This document shows positions 47,408 to 58,810 of a DNA stretch of 64,000 bases, piece by piece (positions within the stretch are counted from its first letter, which is position 1; each line of letters starts with the position of its first letter). The translations under genes and the position numbers were made by a program. The notes beneath the pieces were generated by a model that ran no database searches, was not told the origin of the DNA, and worked only from the letters and a program-made list of their open reading frames with translations. Origin of the DNA: Diploscapter coronatus (lineage: Eukaryota > Nematoda > Chromadorea > Rhabditida > Rhabditidae); the NCBI GenBank assembly GCA_964036155.1, contig OZ038423.1:77081249-77145248 (forward strand), given 5' to 3'.

Positions 47408-50099
47408 TCATCCACTTTCCTCATAGTCGGGAACACACTGAAATTTGAACAGTAAGAATACCTGAACATCTCATGCACTCATCAGAATGCGACTCACGAA
47501 AAACTCGGTGAAAATCTCGTTGCCCTCGCCGCAACTCTCGTGTCGAATTATGAACTGAGCACCCAGCACGCCCTCGGAGTCGAAACGCAACGAGACCTGA
47601 AAGTGGATTTTCCCATCGTCAGAACATTTTCAACAAGCTATTTTGAACTACTAAAAGTAAAATTATCAGCGGAAAAATAATCGAATTAGGGATGAAAAAC
47701 AGACAAAGGACTTTTGGCCATTCTCTACTTGATGTTATAAGTTTCGACGGCAATGCATAAGAATTTCAAGTTTTATTGTAAGCGCCTGTTTGTCACCCAC
47801 CTTTTCAGCGATGGAGAGAGCCTGAGTCATTCGACGCATCATGCCCATCCTGTATCTGTGCCTGATCGGCACAGGACAGTCGATTGCGTCCATCAACACG
47901 GACTTCGAGGGAATTGTCGTCTGCAAGTTTGAACATCGAAAAATCAGGAGTACTATTTTCTGCATATTCAATGGACTGGAGCAACTGCTAGACTCTTCTA
48001 TTTATATTTCACGAAAATTTCTACGTTCTCCTGTTTCTGAATTTGAGGAAAAAATGATAAAAGTACCGTGACTTTTCCCATATCTCCAATTGTGATAAAG
48101 GAAATTCCGGTTTTGTTAACTTCGATGAACAGAGCCGAACTCGAGGTGTCCATGTCCTGCAATTTTGCAATTTTAAAAGAAGAAGATGATAAATTAAAGT
48201 TTTCCATCTTGTAAATTTGACTACGAAATATCAAGTTACACCGCTACTTCAAACTACAACCAATTTACAACCTGCGAAAGAAGCTAATTCTTTGGATAGT
48301 CACTTTTTGCAAGAAAAAATACATTTGTTTAGCCTTTCAGTAGTCAGAAAGCTGCCAAAGATAGTCTAATCAGGTAATTTGGATAGAAGGAGGATATTCA
48401 AATATATTCATTTTGAAGGAAAATAATAAGAAAAGTTCCATTTTGCAGACCTTGAACAAGTCGTGAATCAGAGCGGTACGCATCATCACTCGAGCCACAA
48501 CCACGTTCGAATCGAAGACGAAGTTTCCAGTCGATTGCTGAAACAATAAACAACTTCTCCCGAGTTTTAGCGTAGTTTTTTCTTTCTTTTGCTAAGAATG
48601 TTTCGAAAAATTTTTGTCATTCTTTGTGAAACATTGCTCCCGTTCTGTTGATAAAAAGCCCTAACCTTTACAAATAATAAAAATGCCAAACCTCGTCAGT
48701 GTCGAGGATTCTGATGCGCGACCCGATGACGACCCCGTCAACTTCGAGGATACAGTCCAAATAGATGTCGTCCTTCGCGTACTTCATCTGAAACACTTGG
48801 CCCTGACCGTCCAGCAGAGAGAGCGATTCCTTAATTTGCAACATTTTGAAAAGTTACTATAACTCAGAATAAAAGAAAAAGCTTATGAAAATTGGACGTA
48901 AGGAATCAGAGGTGAGCAATAATTACTCGTTCCCGTCTCGATTATGAAAGTCTAAACCCGTTCTCGTCCCAGAAAAATCGAATTTTTGTATTTCAGATTT
49001 TTGATAAAGAAATTTTGAATTTTGAAAATCAGTTCGTGGACAGACTTGCGAAAAACAACATCAACTATAGTGCAGTTATCTATTTTTAGAGATTTTTTTT
49101 GCTTAAATTCTGCACTGCAGTAGCAAGTTAAAAAGAAGTTGCAAGTCTGTTCGTAAAAGAAAACATTACTAATTAGTTTTTCAAAGATGAAATATTCAGG
49201 GAGCATTTTCCGCAAAATTAAAAGAAAGCATATTTACGGTGAGTGCCCTGAGGGGGATGTCGAACTTGAAGTTCTCGGACCGGGCGTAGCTCTGGAAGAT
49301 GGTGCTCTCGAGGTAGGCCACCGCCTGGCACATGCCCATATCGTCCACGATGATGCGGAAGCCCTTGTTCAGCACGTCCAGTGTCGCTGTCTGCAAACTT
49401 TTGTTCTTCATTTTGTGACTTGCAGCTTGCAACTTCTCAAACTAACAGATCCTTTCTTGCATAGACGAGATAGCGTGTCTCGTCATCATCAAAAAAAGAA
49501 AATAGCATGTCTTCTTCCAGCCTCTCGAAAAGACATACTGTCTCTTTCATGCGGGACGCTCGTGGCAGCTACCATTTGACGAAGCGATTTTTGCTCAATG
49601 GTTCTTTCGCTTGTTCAAGACGAACACTTCGTCAAATGATAGTCACTGACCCCCGCGAGCTTGAACATTTGCAAGTTTGGTGAATTGAAAAGACCAACCT
49701 CCTTGAAGGAAATAGCCTTGATGACATCAACAATCGCGCGCACTTTGTCCGTTTTTATCTCGAGGATGTTCGTCTCCTGAAAGCAGAAACATAAACTGAA
49801 AAGATGAGCGAATTATTTCACCCGAAAGATCAAAATGCAGGAATTCTTTGACAATTCTTCTTCAGGAATGATTTTCATTCAATTGGCAGGAAACGCAGAA
49901 AAATGTGTTTTCAAACAAATTGTATCAGATTATTAGGAATTTCAATCCTGAAAAATTCGGACTCGAAATTCTGAGCAGTCCTGACAAGAATTTCTGCGAA
50001 ATAATTGTTCTTTCCACAAGAGTTTTCAATTTTATTTCTAAAATAACAGACCAATTCATCCTCCTTGAGTCTGCTGTCGTTGCTCCTTTCCATTTGCAT
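47408..50099 (-). CDS. mrt-2: RAD1 checkpoint clamp subunit (MRT-2 orthologue)
   Basis: RAD1 forms the 9-1-1 ring with RAD9 and HUS1 on damaged DNA and activates ATR checkpoint signalling in the nucleus. Exon 1 (50099-50052) encodes MQMERSNDSRLKEDEL. The rest reads in order: ETNILEIKTDKVRAIVDVIK (near 49780), GFRIIVDDMGMCQAVAYLES (near 49340) with TIFQSYARSENFKFDIPLRA, SLSLLDGQGQVFQMKYAKDD (near 48800), STGNFVFDSNVVVARVMMRT (near 48520), DMDTSSSALFIEVNKTGISF (near 48140), PSKSVLMDAIDCPVPIRHRY (near 47890), VSLRFDSEGVLGAQFIIRHE (near 47570) and CVPDYEESG with the stop at 47408-47410. The IVDD...CQA-AYL-S-IFQSY segment and the FVEYY-C-P-type ending (TEFFCVPDYEE) match RAD1. Introns are GT..AG with phase 0 throughout. 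Length about 280 residues is normal for the family. Confidence 0.9.
49568..49643. repeat. short inverted repeat in a RAD1 intron
   Basis: The arms GCTACCATTTGACGAAG (49568-49584) and CTTCGTCAAATGATAGT (49627-49643) pair with a few mismatches. The similarity continues weakly outward (GCTCG near 49557 and CGAGC near 49658). Confidence 0.5.
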
Positions 50100-53000
50100 G
50101 AATTCCCTCGGATTTCAGTCGGATCGATGTTCGACAATCCGACCCGCGACAATTCAACTCAAAACTGAAGGAAAATCAACGAATACTTTCGAATTTACCG
50201 CAAGTCCGTAAAATGAACGCACAAGTCGGAGAATAACAAAAAACAATGAAGATAGGAGGCACGCAGAGAAACAGAAAAGAGTAACGATTACTGTAACGAG
50301 TTCATGAAAACAAAATTTTTCAGGAAGAAATTGTTTGAATGGGTGTAACTCCTTCTGAATTCCGTGAAATGGAACTTCCAAATCACCATTACTACTTTTC
50401 AGGGCCAGCCTAGATTTTTGAAGTTTCAAAAATTCTATTTTCTCCAAAACTGATTTTCGAGAATTTCAGAAATCGTTCTCGCAAAGACTTCCTTGTTATC
50501 TCGTTTTTCAAGAATTTTAAAGATACTAAATTTCCAAAAAATGCCAAAACTCTCTAGCAAGTGTCCGACTTTAATTGTCATTTCTCGCTATCAACCTTCA
50601 CTGTACACGCACATATCAATTGATTGTTCCCATTTTCCATTTTGTCCGGGATCGGATTGTTTTTCTCTCGCATTCTTTCTCCCTCTTTTCTTTCTTCTCC
50701 TCTCTCATACTCTATTGTCTGTCGTTCGTTTATTTCTCTGCCCCCTCCTTTCTTCCAGCATCGATCGACCTTTCTCTAGGTCTTCCCCTGCATTCTTATA
50801 GCAAATGCTTCTGCATTTCTGCTTCTCTGCAATTCAGTCGATTCATCGAATCATCACGTATTATCGCCCTCCTCACTGCCCCTAAAGACGCCTCACGTTT
50901 ACCGCTAACTTTACCGTATAAATGCAGCCACGTAATTTGCATTCATTAGTTTTTTTCACAATCTTCTAGAACTTCTAGAAAATCCAACTTCTTCCTCCTC
51001 ATTAGAGAGCGATCTTTATGTATTGTTTTTATTTCGGAATTAAAAAAGCATTCAGAAATAGTAGAAATCGTAATTTATTCATTTCATTTCCCAGTTTTTA
51101 TTTTAGGGGCGGCGTAGCGCAGTGGTTGTGTGTTACTGCCTACAGCTAGGGCTCAAGTTCGCCCCCCGCTCCTCACCCAAACCAAGGGGGTTAAGAAATG
51201 TTGGTAGTGGATCAAATCACGAAAAATTAGCCTAAATCCCTCGGCTGTTGTACACAACAACAGTCTGTCCTCGGGCCGGGCCACTAGTCCTGTGTGGCTA
51301 GGATAGGCCGACTGTCCCAATAAGAAGGCTGAGCTTCATTACGAGCTTGAGGGTAGCCGACCCCACCCAGTGGGAATAATAAGGCTAGGAAAAAAAAAAA
51401 AAATTTCCCAGTTTTTATTTTCCGGGTTTATAAACTGACGAAAATCCTGTTGAAATCCGCTGTGTTTTGATTTACAGCTCGTCCGAATTCAAAGAAATCA
51501 CGTTACCTTATTTCGCCACACGCAGATTTGCCTCGTTTTCTACGACTTCCATCAAGTTTTCCCCACTCGTCCCGCCCCCTTTCTGATGTTCGGGGCTAAG
51601 GCAACGTAATTGTCGTCGTGTACAGTGCACGATTCAGATATATAGGCGGTCTTTTGGTTGAGCGACTTTTGCCTTTCGAACACAAATGTTACTCTATCTT
51701 CGCAATTCATAAATGACGAGGTCTATAGCTAGAGGTAGGGAGAATAGTGTGGAAAAAGATAGGCCTCGTCATATCTTCATTTACAAGTTGCCCTCTATCT
51801 CCAAATCATAGATTCCGGAGCTTCGAAAATCAATTTTGTTAGCCGATTTTTTTAATTCGGTAGTTCAGTTGAAATTTCTTTCGGCTTGTTGAATACGCCG
51901 GTGGGGTAGTAAATTGAAAGATGGCTAAAGAGAGGGTAGGGATAGGACTGTATAAACTAAATCTGGTATCAAAATGTATACAACGACGTGCTGATCATCT
52001 TGATACTAAGTTTATCATGCCTGACCCTAATTCTACCCTCCGCATATCAGTTTTCAATTTGTTACCCCATCGGCGTATTCAACAAGCCTTTTTTTTCGAT
52101 CACTTCGTGTAGTTCACGTGGAAGTTTCATTCATTTTGCAAAAAATCATAATTCCCTGTCCGAGAAAATCTCGCAAGCTTTTACTTATCTTCCTTGACCC
52201 TTTCCGCATATGGATTCGGTTTGTTTATAACTTGGTCATTTGGCTAAATCTCTCATCCCTTTCCTATTTTATCGATTCGACTTTTACTCTCCCGAATCAC
52301 TCACTCTTCACGAGTAGAAACCCACTCGAAACTTGTCTTCACACATAAACTATAAATGAATAGCCGTGAAATCTTCCATTCAACGCCTAATTTATCTTTG
52401 AACGTTCGTCTTCAAATTCTGCAATCTCGGTTGAAACATTTCTGTTGCAAGATCTTTTGCAAGTCTATCGATTTTTGTGTAAAGCTAGCTCAGAAACTCG
52501 CAAAAAGCACTTGGGATATAACCAACTGACCATTATTCTTTTGGTAGGAAAGAAACTCTCATTGATATTTCCCGTAGGCTATATTCTTCGGAAGTTTCTT
52601 ATCATTTTGGTGGTGATTATCATCTATAGGTAAAAAAAAGGCTCTAGAATCTCATTTTAGAAGCCTAGAAACTTTCACCTCCCCCCTATCTGTGACGGTC
52701 TAGAATCTAGGAATTCTGCGAGATTCTAGAAAGTTCCATGTTGACTTGCCAATAGCTAGATCTACGATCACGATATTAGCGTACGCAATGCAAGAAGGCA
52801 GAGGAAGGAAGGAGGAGTGGAACTTTGTGAGTGACCTTTGAGGTTCAAAACGGTGCCCCCTTTCTTCCCTGCCCCTCCTCTTCCTACTTGTAGTTTTATG
52901 CTGACGATACGTAACCTTCATCATCGGCATTCTTCCTCTCTGCAATCACGTATCTTCACAAAATTGGTGAAACCTTGTCGTCGCACATCGTATAAACGGA

Positions 53001-54130
53001 AAAAAAAACTGTCGCCACGCCCCCTCAATTCCTTTATTTCAAACTTCATAGTCAAATCGTAGATGGGGTGTATGTGTTCAGAATCCGAAAACTGCTGTGA
53101 AGATCAACTCTTATTCTTGTGATTTTTGTAATACTGGTCTTTGATATCTGACTCAGTTGAAAGGCAGATCTTACTTTAGAGGTGGTATATGGACATTTCA
53201 ATTTCAACATTTAAGAACCTCGAGATCCATAAATCTCCTTCAGATCAACATGACATATTTTTGTAGATTTTCTCCCTTTAATGAAAATGATTATCATTTT
53301 TCTTCTAAAAACCAAACCCATTTTGTTAAAATTAAAAGAGTGACCGAGAATTCTCGTCCATTTTTTCAATTTGCGTGCCGCTACCTAATTCTACGTTAGC
53401 CAACGTGTACCTCGGGAGCGAAAAAGTGTTCAATTAGGGGAAATAGTATTTGTCAAGAAAGACTGCAAATATAAGGAGGGTTCGAGAGAATCGGTACTGT
53501 GATGAGAGATTCTGAACTGGAGAGGGGCAAAAGAGAAGGGGGAACCAGTTTGAACCTGTCCTTGCGCTTCTAGCATTTTCTCTCTGCCTTCTTCGTGTGT
53601 TGAGGCCATTTGTCTATCTCTAGCAAATCTTCCGATTTTCGTCAAATCTCGATTCTTATTTTTCTCGCAAAAATCGCCTTGTCCTTACCTATTTTCGGCA
53701 GTTTTTGCATATATCAGCACCTTTTTCGGAAAGTGCGGCCGCTCACAAAAACTCCCCCATTTGTCATTAGTCGCCCCTTGCAGCAGACTAGCTTTGATCC
53801 CAGCCCTCCGGATCGTCTCACCCCTTCATCTCCCTTCTTCTCTTCTTAATTTCTCTCCTTCCTCCCTCGTTTTTCTTCCTATCCTCTCCAGGATCCCCCA
53901 CTTGATCGTGTCTTCGTTCCACATAATAAGCCAAACACTTCGGCACCTCTACATAGGCTTTTTCCATTGTAATAGCACTCAATTTGCACCTTTCAAAGCA
54001 ACAATCCTCGTCAATTTTGTTTGGAAAAGAGCGGTACAAAAAAGTGCTGTTTGGAAATGGGAATTTCGAAAGTTTCGCCGATTTCTAGTCACTTTTTTTT
54101 TTTTGGAAGAAAATGTATCTTTCAGGTAAA
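50100..54130. other. gene-poor region between RAD1 and prolyl hydroxylase, containing a SINE
   Basis: No exon chain with protein similarity was found. ORFs of 60 to 124 codons (for example 50575-50949 and 53761-54129) lie in pyrimidine-rich tracts, overlap others and lack domains. It contains the SINE at 51105-51403 and a small inverted repeat (CTAGAATCTC / GAGATTCTAG) near 52643-52730. Confidence 0.5.
51105..51403 (+). mobile_element. tRNA-derived SINE with poly(A) tail and 18-bp target-site duplication
   Basis: The 5' end is tRNA-like: an A box (TAGCGCAGTGG, 51115-51125) and a B-box-like AGTTCGCCCCC (51156-51166) about 30 bases apart, the usual RNA polymerase III promoter spacing. A non-tRNA body follows, and the element ends in a run of 14 A. 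It is flanked by perfect direct repeats TTTCCCAGTTTTTATTTT at 51087-51104 and 51404-51421, the mark of target-primed reverse transcription. It has no ORF and would depend on a LINE enzyme. Intact flanks suggest a young insertion. Confidence 0.9.
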
Positions 54131-57100
54131 ATGGCCGCTTGGCTATTATCCAGTTGGCTTTTGTGCTGCATTGCAAACTCTATTTTGGCAGATTTGTTCA
54201 CTTCGGTGGCCGATTTGCAAGGCTTGTTGGACACGGAACGAGCCATCCCCGGACTGTTGAGCAGATATATCGTAGAGGAGGAACAGAGACTCGAGAGGAT
54301 CCGAGAGTAAGTCGAGTTTTATACAGGGTGACCTACGCTATTTTTAGTACATTTAAAAAAAGATAATTTTCTTCCTAATGATAATTTTCGAAAACGATCA
54401 ACGAGAATCAATTTTCATCATAGGGAGAAATGTAAATTGCATGGATTCATATTTTCCGGTTACAATATTTCCTGGGCATACCGATGGCGGACCCTTTTCC
54501 GGATTTGATCGCAGAAAAACTAAGTTCCTGGTATATGCTTATAGCATACTGGAACTGAAAAAGCTGTGAAATGATGTATTTTAAAACTTCTCTCTATGGT
54601 GAGAATTGATTCTCGATGATCGTTTTCTAAAATAGTTATTAGGAAAAAGTTTATTTAAAAAAATAACTACTAAAATAGCTTAGATTACCCTGTACTTTCT
54701 TCTACTTGATATGTTGAGACCAGTAAATGTTTGAAAAATTGAAACGAACGTCATGTAATTTGATTAATTCATAAAATATCGTCGATATCAGATACATTTT
54801 TATTTGCTAATTCTATAACTCCATAATATATGACAGTTCTTATTATTTCGATTTGATAGAGTAAAAGTTAGTGTAACCTGGAAATTTCGATATTTCATTA
54901 TTTTTGCCATAATCGAAATGGCATGACTGAAAAATAACTCGATTCCCATATTAAGTAGCGTATCTTTTCAGAGAAATGAGTCTTTTCAATACGAATTCTA
55001 AAAATCCACCAAATTTGAAGAAACGTTTTTTTTTTTCCAAAAATGATATTTTTCAGATTAGCCCAGCAATATCAGCAGAGGAATGAAGAGTCGATCGAGA
55101 CGGGCATCAAGGATATCACCAATCCGATCAACGCCTTCCTTATGATCAAGAGAAAGGTGGCGACTTTTTTCTAGAAAAACGAGTTATCTAAAAAATATTC
55201 CTGTGAAAAATAACACGAAAATAGTCGCGATTTTTAAACAATGGCTATTGAAATTTTGAAGAAACGAAGAACGATACTCTCAGAAATGGACTTGATAAAA
55301 TTCCAATTCAAAAAGAAAACGGAATTTTTAGATTTTCGACTGGCGCAGGTTGGAAAAGGAAATGGGCGTCAATACCGCAGATACATTCATCAGAAAAATC
55401 GCCGAGGCCAATTACGGAGTCAGATATCCTACTGAGGTAAGAGAAGAATAAAGAATAAACTTTCAGGTTTTTAATACTATCTATTCTTACATTTTTCTCT
55501 TCATTTCGAAAAGAAAAGACTTTCTTTTGAAAATACGAATATTTTAAGGAAGATTTGACGGGAGCTGCAATTGGTTTGCTTCGTCTGCAGGACACGTACA
55601 GACTGGACACTCACGATTTGGCAGAGGGCAGAATCTATAAGGAACAGGGCAATTACACTTTCAGTGGTCAGTTCATTTGCTTTCTTAAAAAAAGCTAAAA
55701 AATGAATTTTAGCCCGCGATTGCTTCGAAATCGCCCGAGCCGCTTACAACGAGCAGGACTACTATCACACGATTATGTGGATGCAGGAGGCCAGGAGAAA
55801 GGCCGAGAAGGAGGATGTCCCTACGGCTGATATCGAGGACGTAAGCTTATTTCTAGCAGGAGTTAGACGGAATTTTCATACTTTACATTTTAGATTATCG
55901 AATATCTCTCCTTCTCTCTGTACAAACAAGGCAATCTCAAACACGCCCTGCAGCTTACTGAGGAGCTTCACAAAATCAGTAAGTCTTTATTTTTTAAAGT
56001 TAGCGAAGAATAGACATTCGAAACTAGCGTTTTTAAAATTATTGCGTTGCTAGGAAAAGTCCCTTCTTTAACTGTTCAAATGTCTGACTGGAAAGATAGC
56101 TAATGTTTGACACTTGCAGACCCTCAGCACCCCAGAGCCAAAGGCAACATCAAGTGGTACGAGGACTTGCTTGCAGAGGAGGGAGTGAGGAAGACCGAGT
56201 TCCGCAAGAATCTGCCTGCCATCGTCAACCGCAGACCCGAGTCTGTTCTCGGCAACAAGGAACGAACCATCTATGAGGCTCTCTGCAGAGGAGAAGTTCC
56301 AGTGGTAGGCTTTTTCCAAATATTATCGCACCTTCGAAATTTTATTATTACAAGAAGCCAAAAGTACATTTTTGTCTGTTTAGAGTGATAAGGAGCTCTC
56401 GAAGCTGTACTGCTACTACAAGCGAGACCGTCCCTTCCTCGTCTACGCCCCAGTCAAAGTGGAAATCAAGCGATTCAACCCTCTGGCCGTTCTGTTTAAA
56501 AACGTGCTGAACGAGGAGGAAATGGATGTGATCAAGGAGTTGGCCGGTCCCAAATTGGCCAGAGCCACTGTCCACGATTCTGCCACTGGAAAACTCGTCA
56601 CCGCTACTTACAGGTACTTTTTACGTTTTATTTCAGAAAGGTAAACGACTTGAAGAAACATGGAAAAGTACTGAATTTGCATCTTGTATATTACCACTAC
56701 AGATGTCTTTCTTCATAATTTAGTACACTCATTAATGATTCGAAGCTATTAAAGAAAGAACAAATGTCTCACAAAAGGATTAACAGTTCCTTTCTACTTG
56801 ATTTTTTTTTTATCAGTTTTTCAAAATAATATTTTTTAGAATTTCAAAGAGTGCGTGGCTGAAGGGATGGGAGCACGAGGTTGTGGATCGAGTGAACAGG
56901 CGACTGGACATGATGACCAACTTGGAGATGGAAACTGCAGAGGAATTGCAGATTGCCAACTACGGAATTGGTAGGGATTACTTATCTTAATCAGAATTAA
57001 AGAATATCTGTACGAGGATGGAGAAGCAAAAAACCACGATATAAACAATTATGACTGAACTAAATTTTGGCAAATTGATTATAGCAAGAGAAGGTTCTGA

Positions 57101-58124
57101 AGTGCCAGTCGGAAGTTTGGCTAAACTCGGTCTCAAATGAACGGGCACATTGAGCTGACATCGGAGATGCGGGTTTACCTATCCCGTCCCACGATTTGGG
57201 TAAAAATCGTCACTGGCACTCCTATAAAATTTATACCACTGTTATCAGCTCAATATGCCCGTTTATTTGAAACTGAATTTAGTCAAATCCTCGACTGACA
57301 CTCGAAAACTTTCCCTTGTAAACGGCAATAGCTTTTGATAAGTCTTGGAAAAAGCTAAAGGAAACCTTATAGAAACAGTTTTCATGTTATCAGAAAGTAT
57401 TCTTTCACAATTTTTCATTCCAAAATATCAACTGAAAAAACTTAGGCGGACACTATGATCCCCACTTCGATCATGCTCGCAAGGAGGAGGGCAAATCTTT
57501 CGAGTCCCTGGGAACAGGAAACCGAATCGCCACAGTTCTCCTCTACATGTCACAGCCTCTGCACGGAGGTGGCACTGTCTTCACTGAGGCTAAATCCACT
57601 ATTCAGCCTATTAATGGAGATGCTCTGTTCTGGTTAGTTAGTTTTTTTTAAAATAAAATTATTGAAATAGTTATGAATCGGATATGGCTGTGAAGAAAAT
57701 GGATTTTCCGCTTCCATTTTCCTAGATTATTTAAAATAGCAAATATTCTCTAGGTATAATCTTCATAAGATGGGAGATGGCGATGCCAGAACGAGACACG
57801 CCGCCTGCCCTGTTCTAGTTGGAATCAAGTGGGTGAGCAACAAGTGGATCCACGAACGAGGAAACGAGTTCCGTCGGAAATGCGGATTGAAGTTCAGCGA
57901 TACTGAACGGTTAGTTCTTATTTTCAACGAAAAATCAAATTATGCAAATTCTTTTTGAAAAATGTAAAAAAAGCCTTAATGAATAAATTTTACCTTCAAA
58001 CAAGTTCTATTTTTCCTGAAAATTAAATTTCAGATACGTCGGAGATATCGGAATTGGCCCCGAACCCCGTGACGCCCCCAACCTGTCGCCTGATTTGTCA
58101 AAGGACATTTTCGAAACTATTTAG
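54131..58124 (+). CDS. collagen prolyl 4-hydroxylase alpha subunit (PHY-1/DPY-18 type)
   Basis: This enzyme of the endoplasmic reticulum hydroxylates proline in collagen X-Pro-Gly repeats, using Fe(II), 2-oxoglutarate and ascorbate, in complex with PDI. The ATG at 54131 lies 5 bases after a TTTCAG acceptor and opens a signal peptide (MAAWLLSSWLLCCIANSILA). The N-terminal domain follows (DLFTSVADLQGLLDTE). Exons then run 54131-54306, 55057-55156, 55332-55436 and on. The peptide-binding TPR region includes ARAAYNEQDYYHTIMWMQEA. The catalytic domain has the iron ligands H and D in HYDPHFDHARKEE (near 57450) and H in HAACPVLVGIKWVSNKWIHE (near 57790), whose K binds 2-oxoglutarate. The stop TAG is at 58122-58124. 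Length is about 530 residues, normal for the family. In nematodes it is required for cuticle collagen. One intron carries a fold-back repeat (57096-57305). Confidence 0.95.
57096..57305. repeat. inverted repeat with about 62-bp arms in a prolyl hydroxylase intron
   Basis: The left arm 57096-57160 and the right arm 57243-57305 pair at roughly four of five positions (for example ACGGGCACATTGAGCTGA against its complement in TATCAGCTCAATATGCCCGT). It is MITE-like and older than the other fold-backs here. Confidence 0.65.
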
Positions 58125-58810
58125 GAGAGTATTTTTCAAAGTATTAGTCCACTTGCAATTTCTATGAAAGTCCCATACGATGGTCGAAATTAGTCAGAGA
58201 TTTTACCGCATAATTTCCCTCTTCCTTTAGGCTAGATGTCATGAATCTACGCATAATAATTTCTGAAGCGTATCAGAGTCTTTTCTTTTCGTTTTATGAA
58301 AATAAGGTTGGTGTTAAAAATATCTTATGAAAAAGGCTAGAAGTCACGATAAAGATATTTTCATCAAGCAATCTTCTCATTTTGCTTATGAAAACACACA
58401 GTACGATGCATCCGGGTTTGGTATTCAGTCCATAATACTTGTGGTTTGCCTATTCTTGTCCTTCATCATTTGATTTGCTTACTCGAAGAAGTGTCCTTAT
58501 CATTTTCATTTTTCCCTGCCAAATTCTAGAAAATTTTTTACATTGTTCCTTCCAGAAATCTTCAACATTCGTATAATCTCATTTGTCTGCATTTCTGCAT
58601 GTCAGTGATATTTCTTGCCTTGAGAATCATCAACTTACAGTCCTTTGATATTATCGTGTATTGTCATTGTCTCGACTTGCATTTCTTGCCTTACTACTAC
58701 AAATCATTTGTTCAATTTGTTTTTCAAAATATTTATTGATCAATAAAAACCTTAAAAGTACTCCATGAACATTTCTCAAAAATTACCAGTCCCCGATTTG
58801 TGCGTGGCTT
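58125..58810. other. convergent intergenic region between prolyl hydroxylase and kanadaptin
   Basis: Both genes end toward this gap. It is AT-rich and holds the 3' untranslated regions; AATAAA at 58743-58748 (+) may serve the prolyl hydroxylase. No coding sequence is supported. Confidence 0.4.

Noticed and set aside
49187..49579. 130-codon plus-strand ORF over the RAD1 exon
   Set aside because: It is the antisense shadow of the RAD1 exon at 49240-49395.
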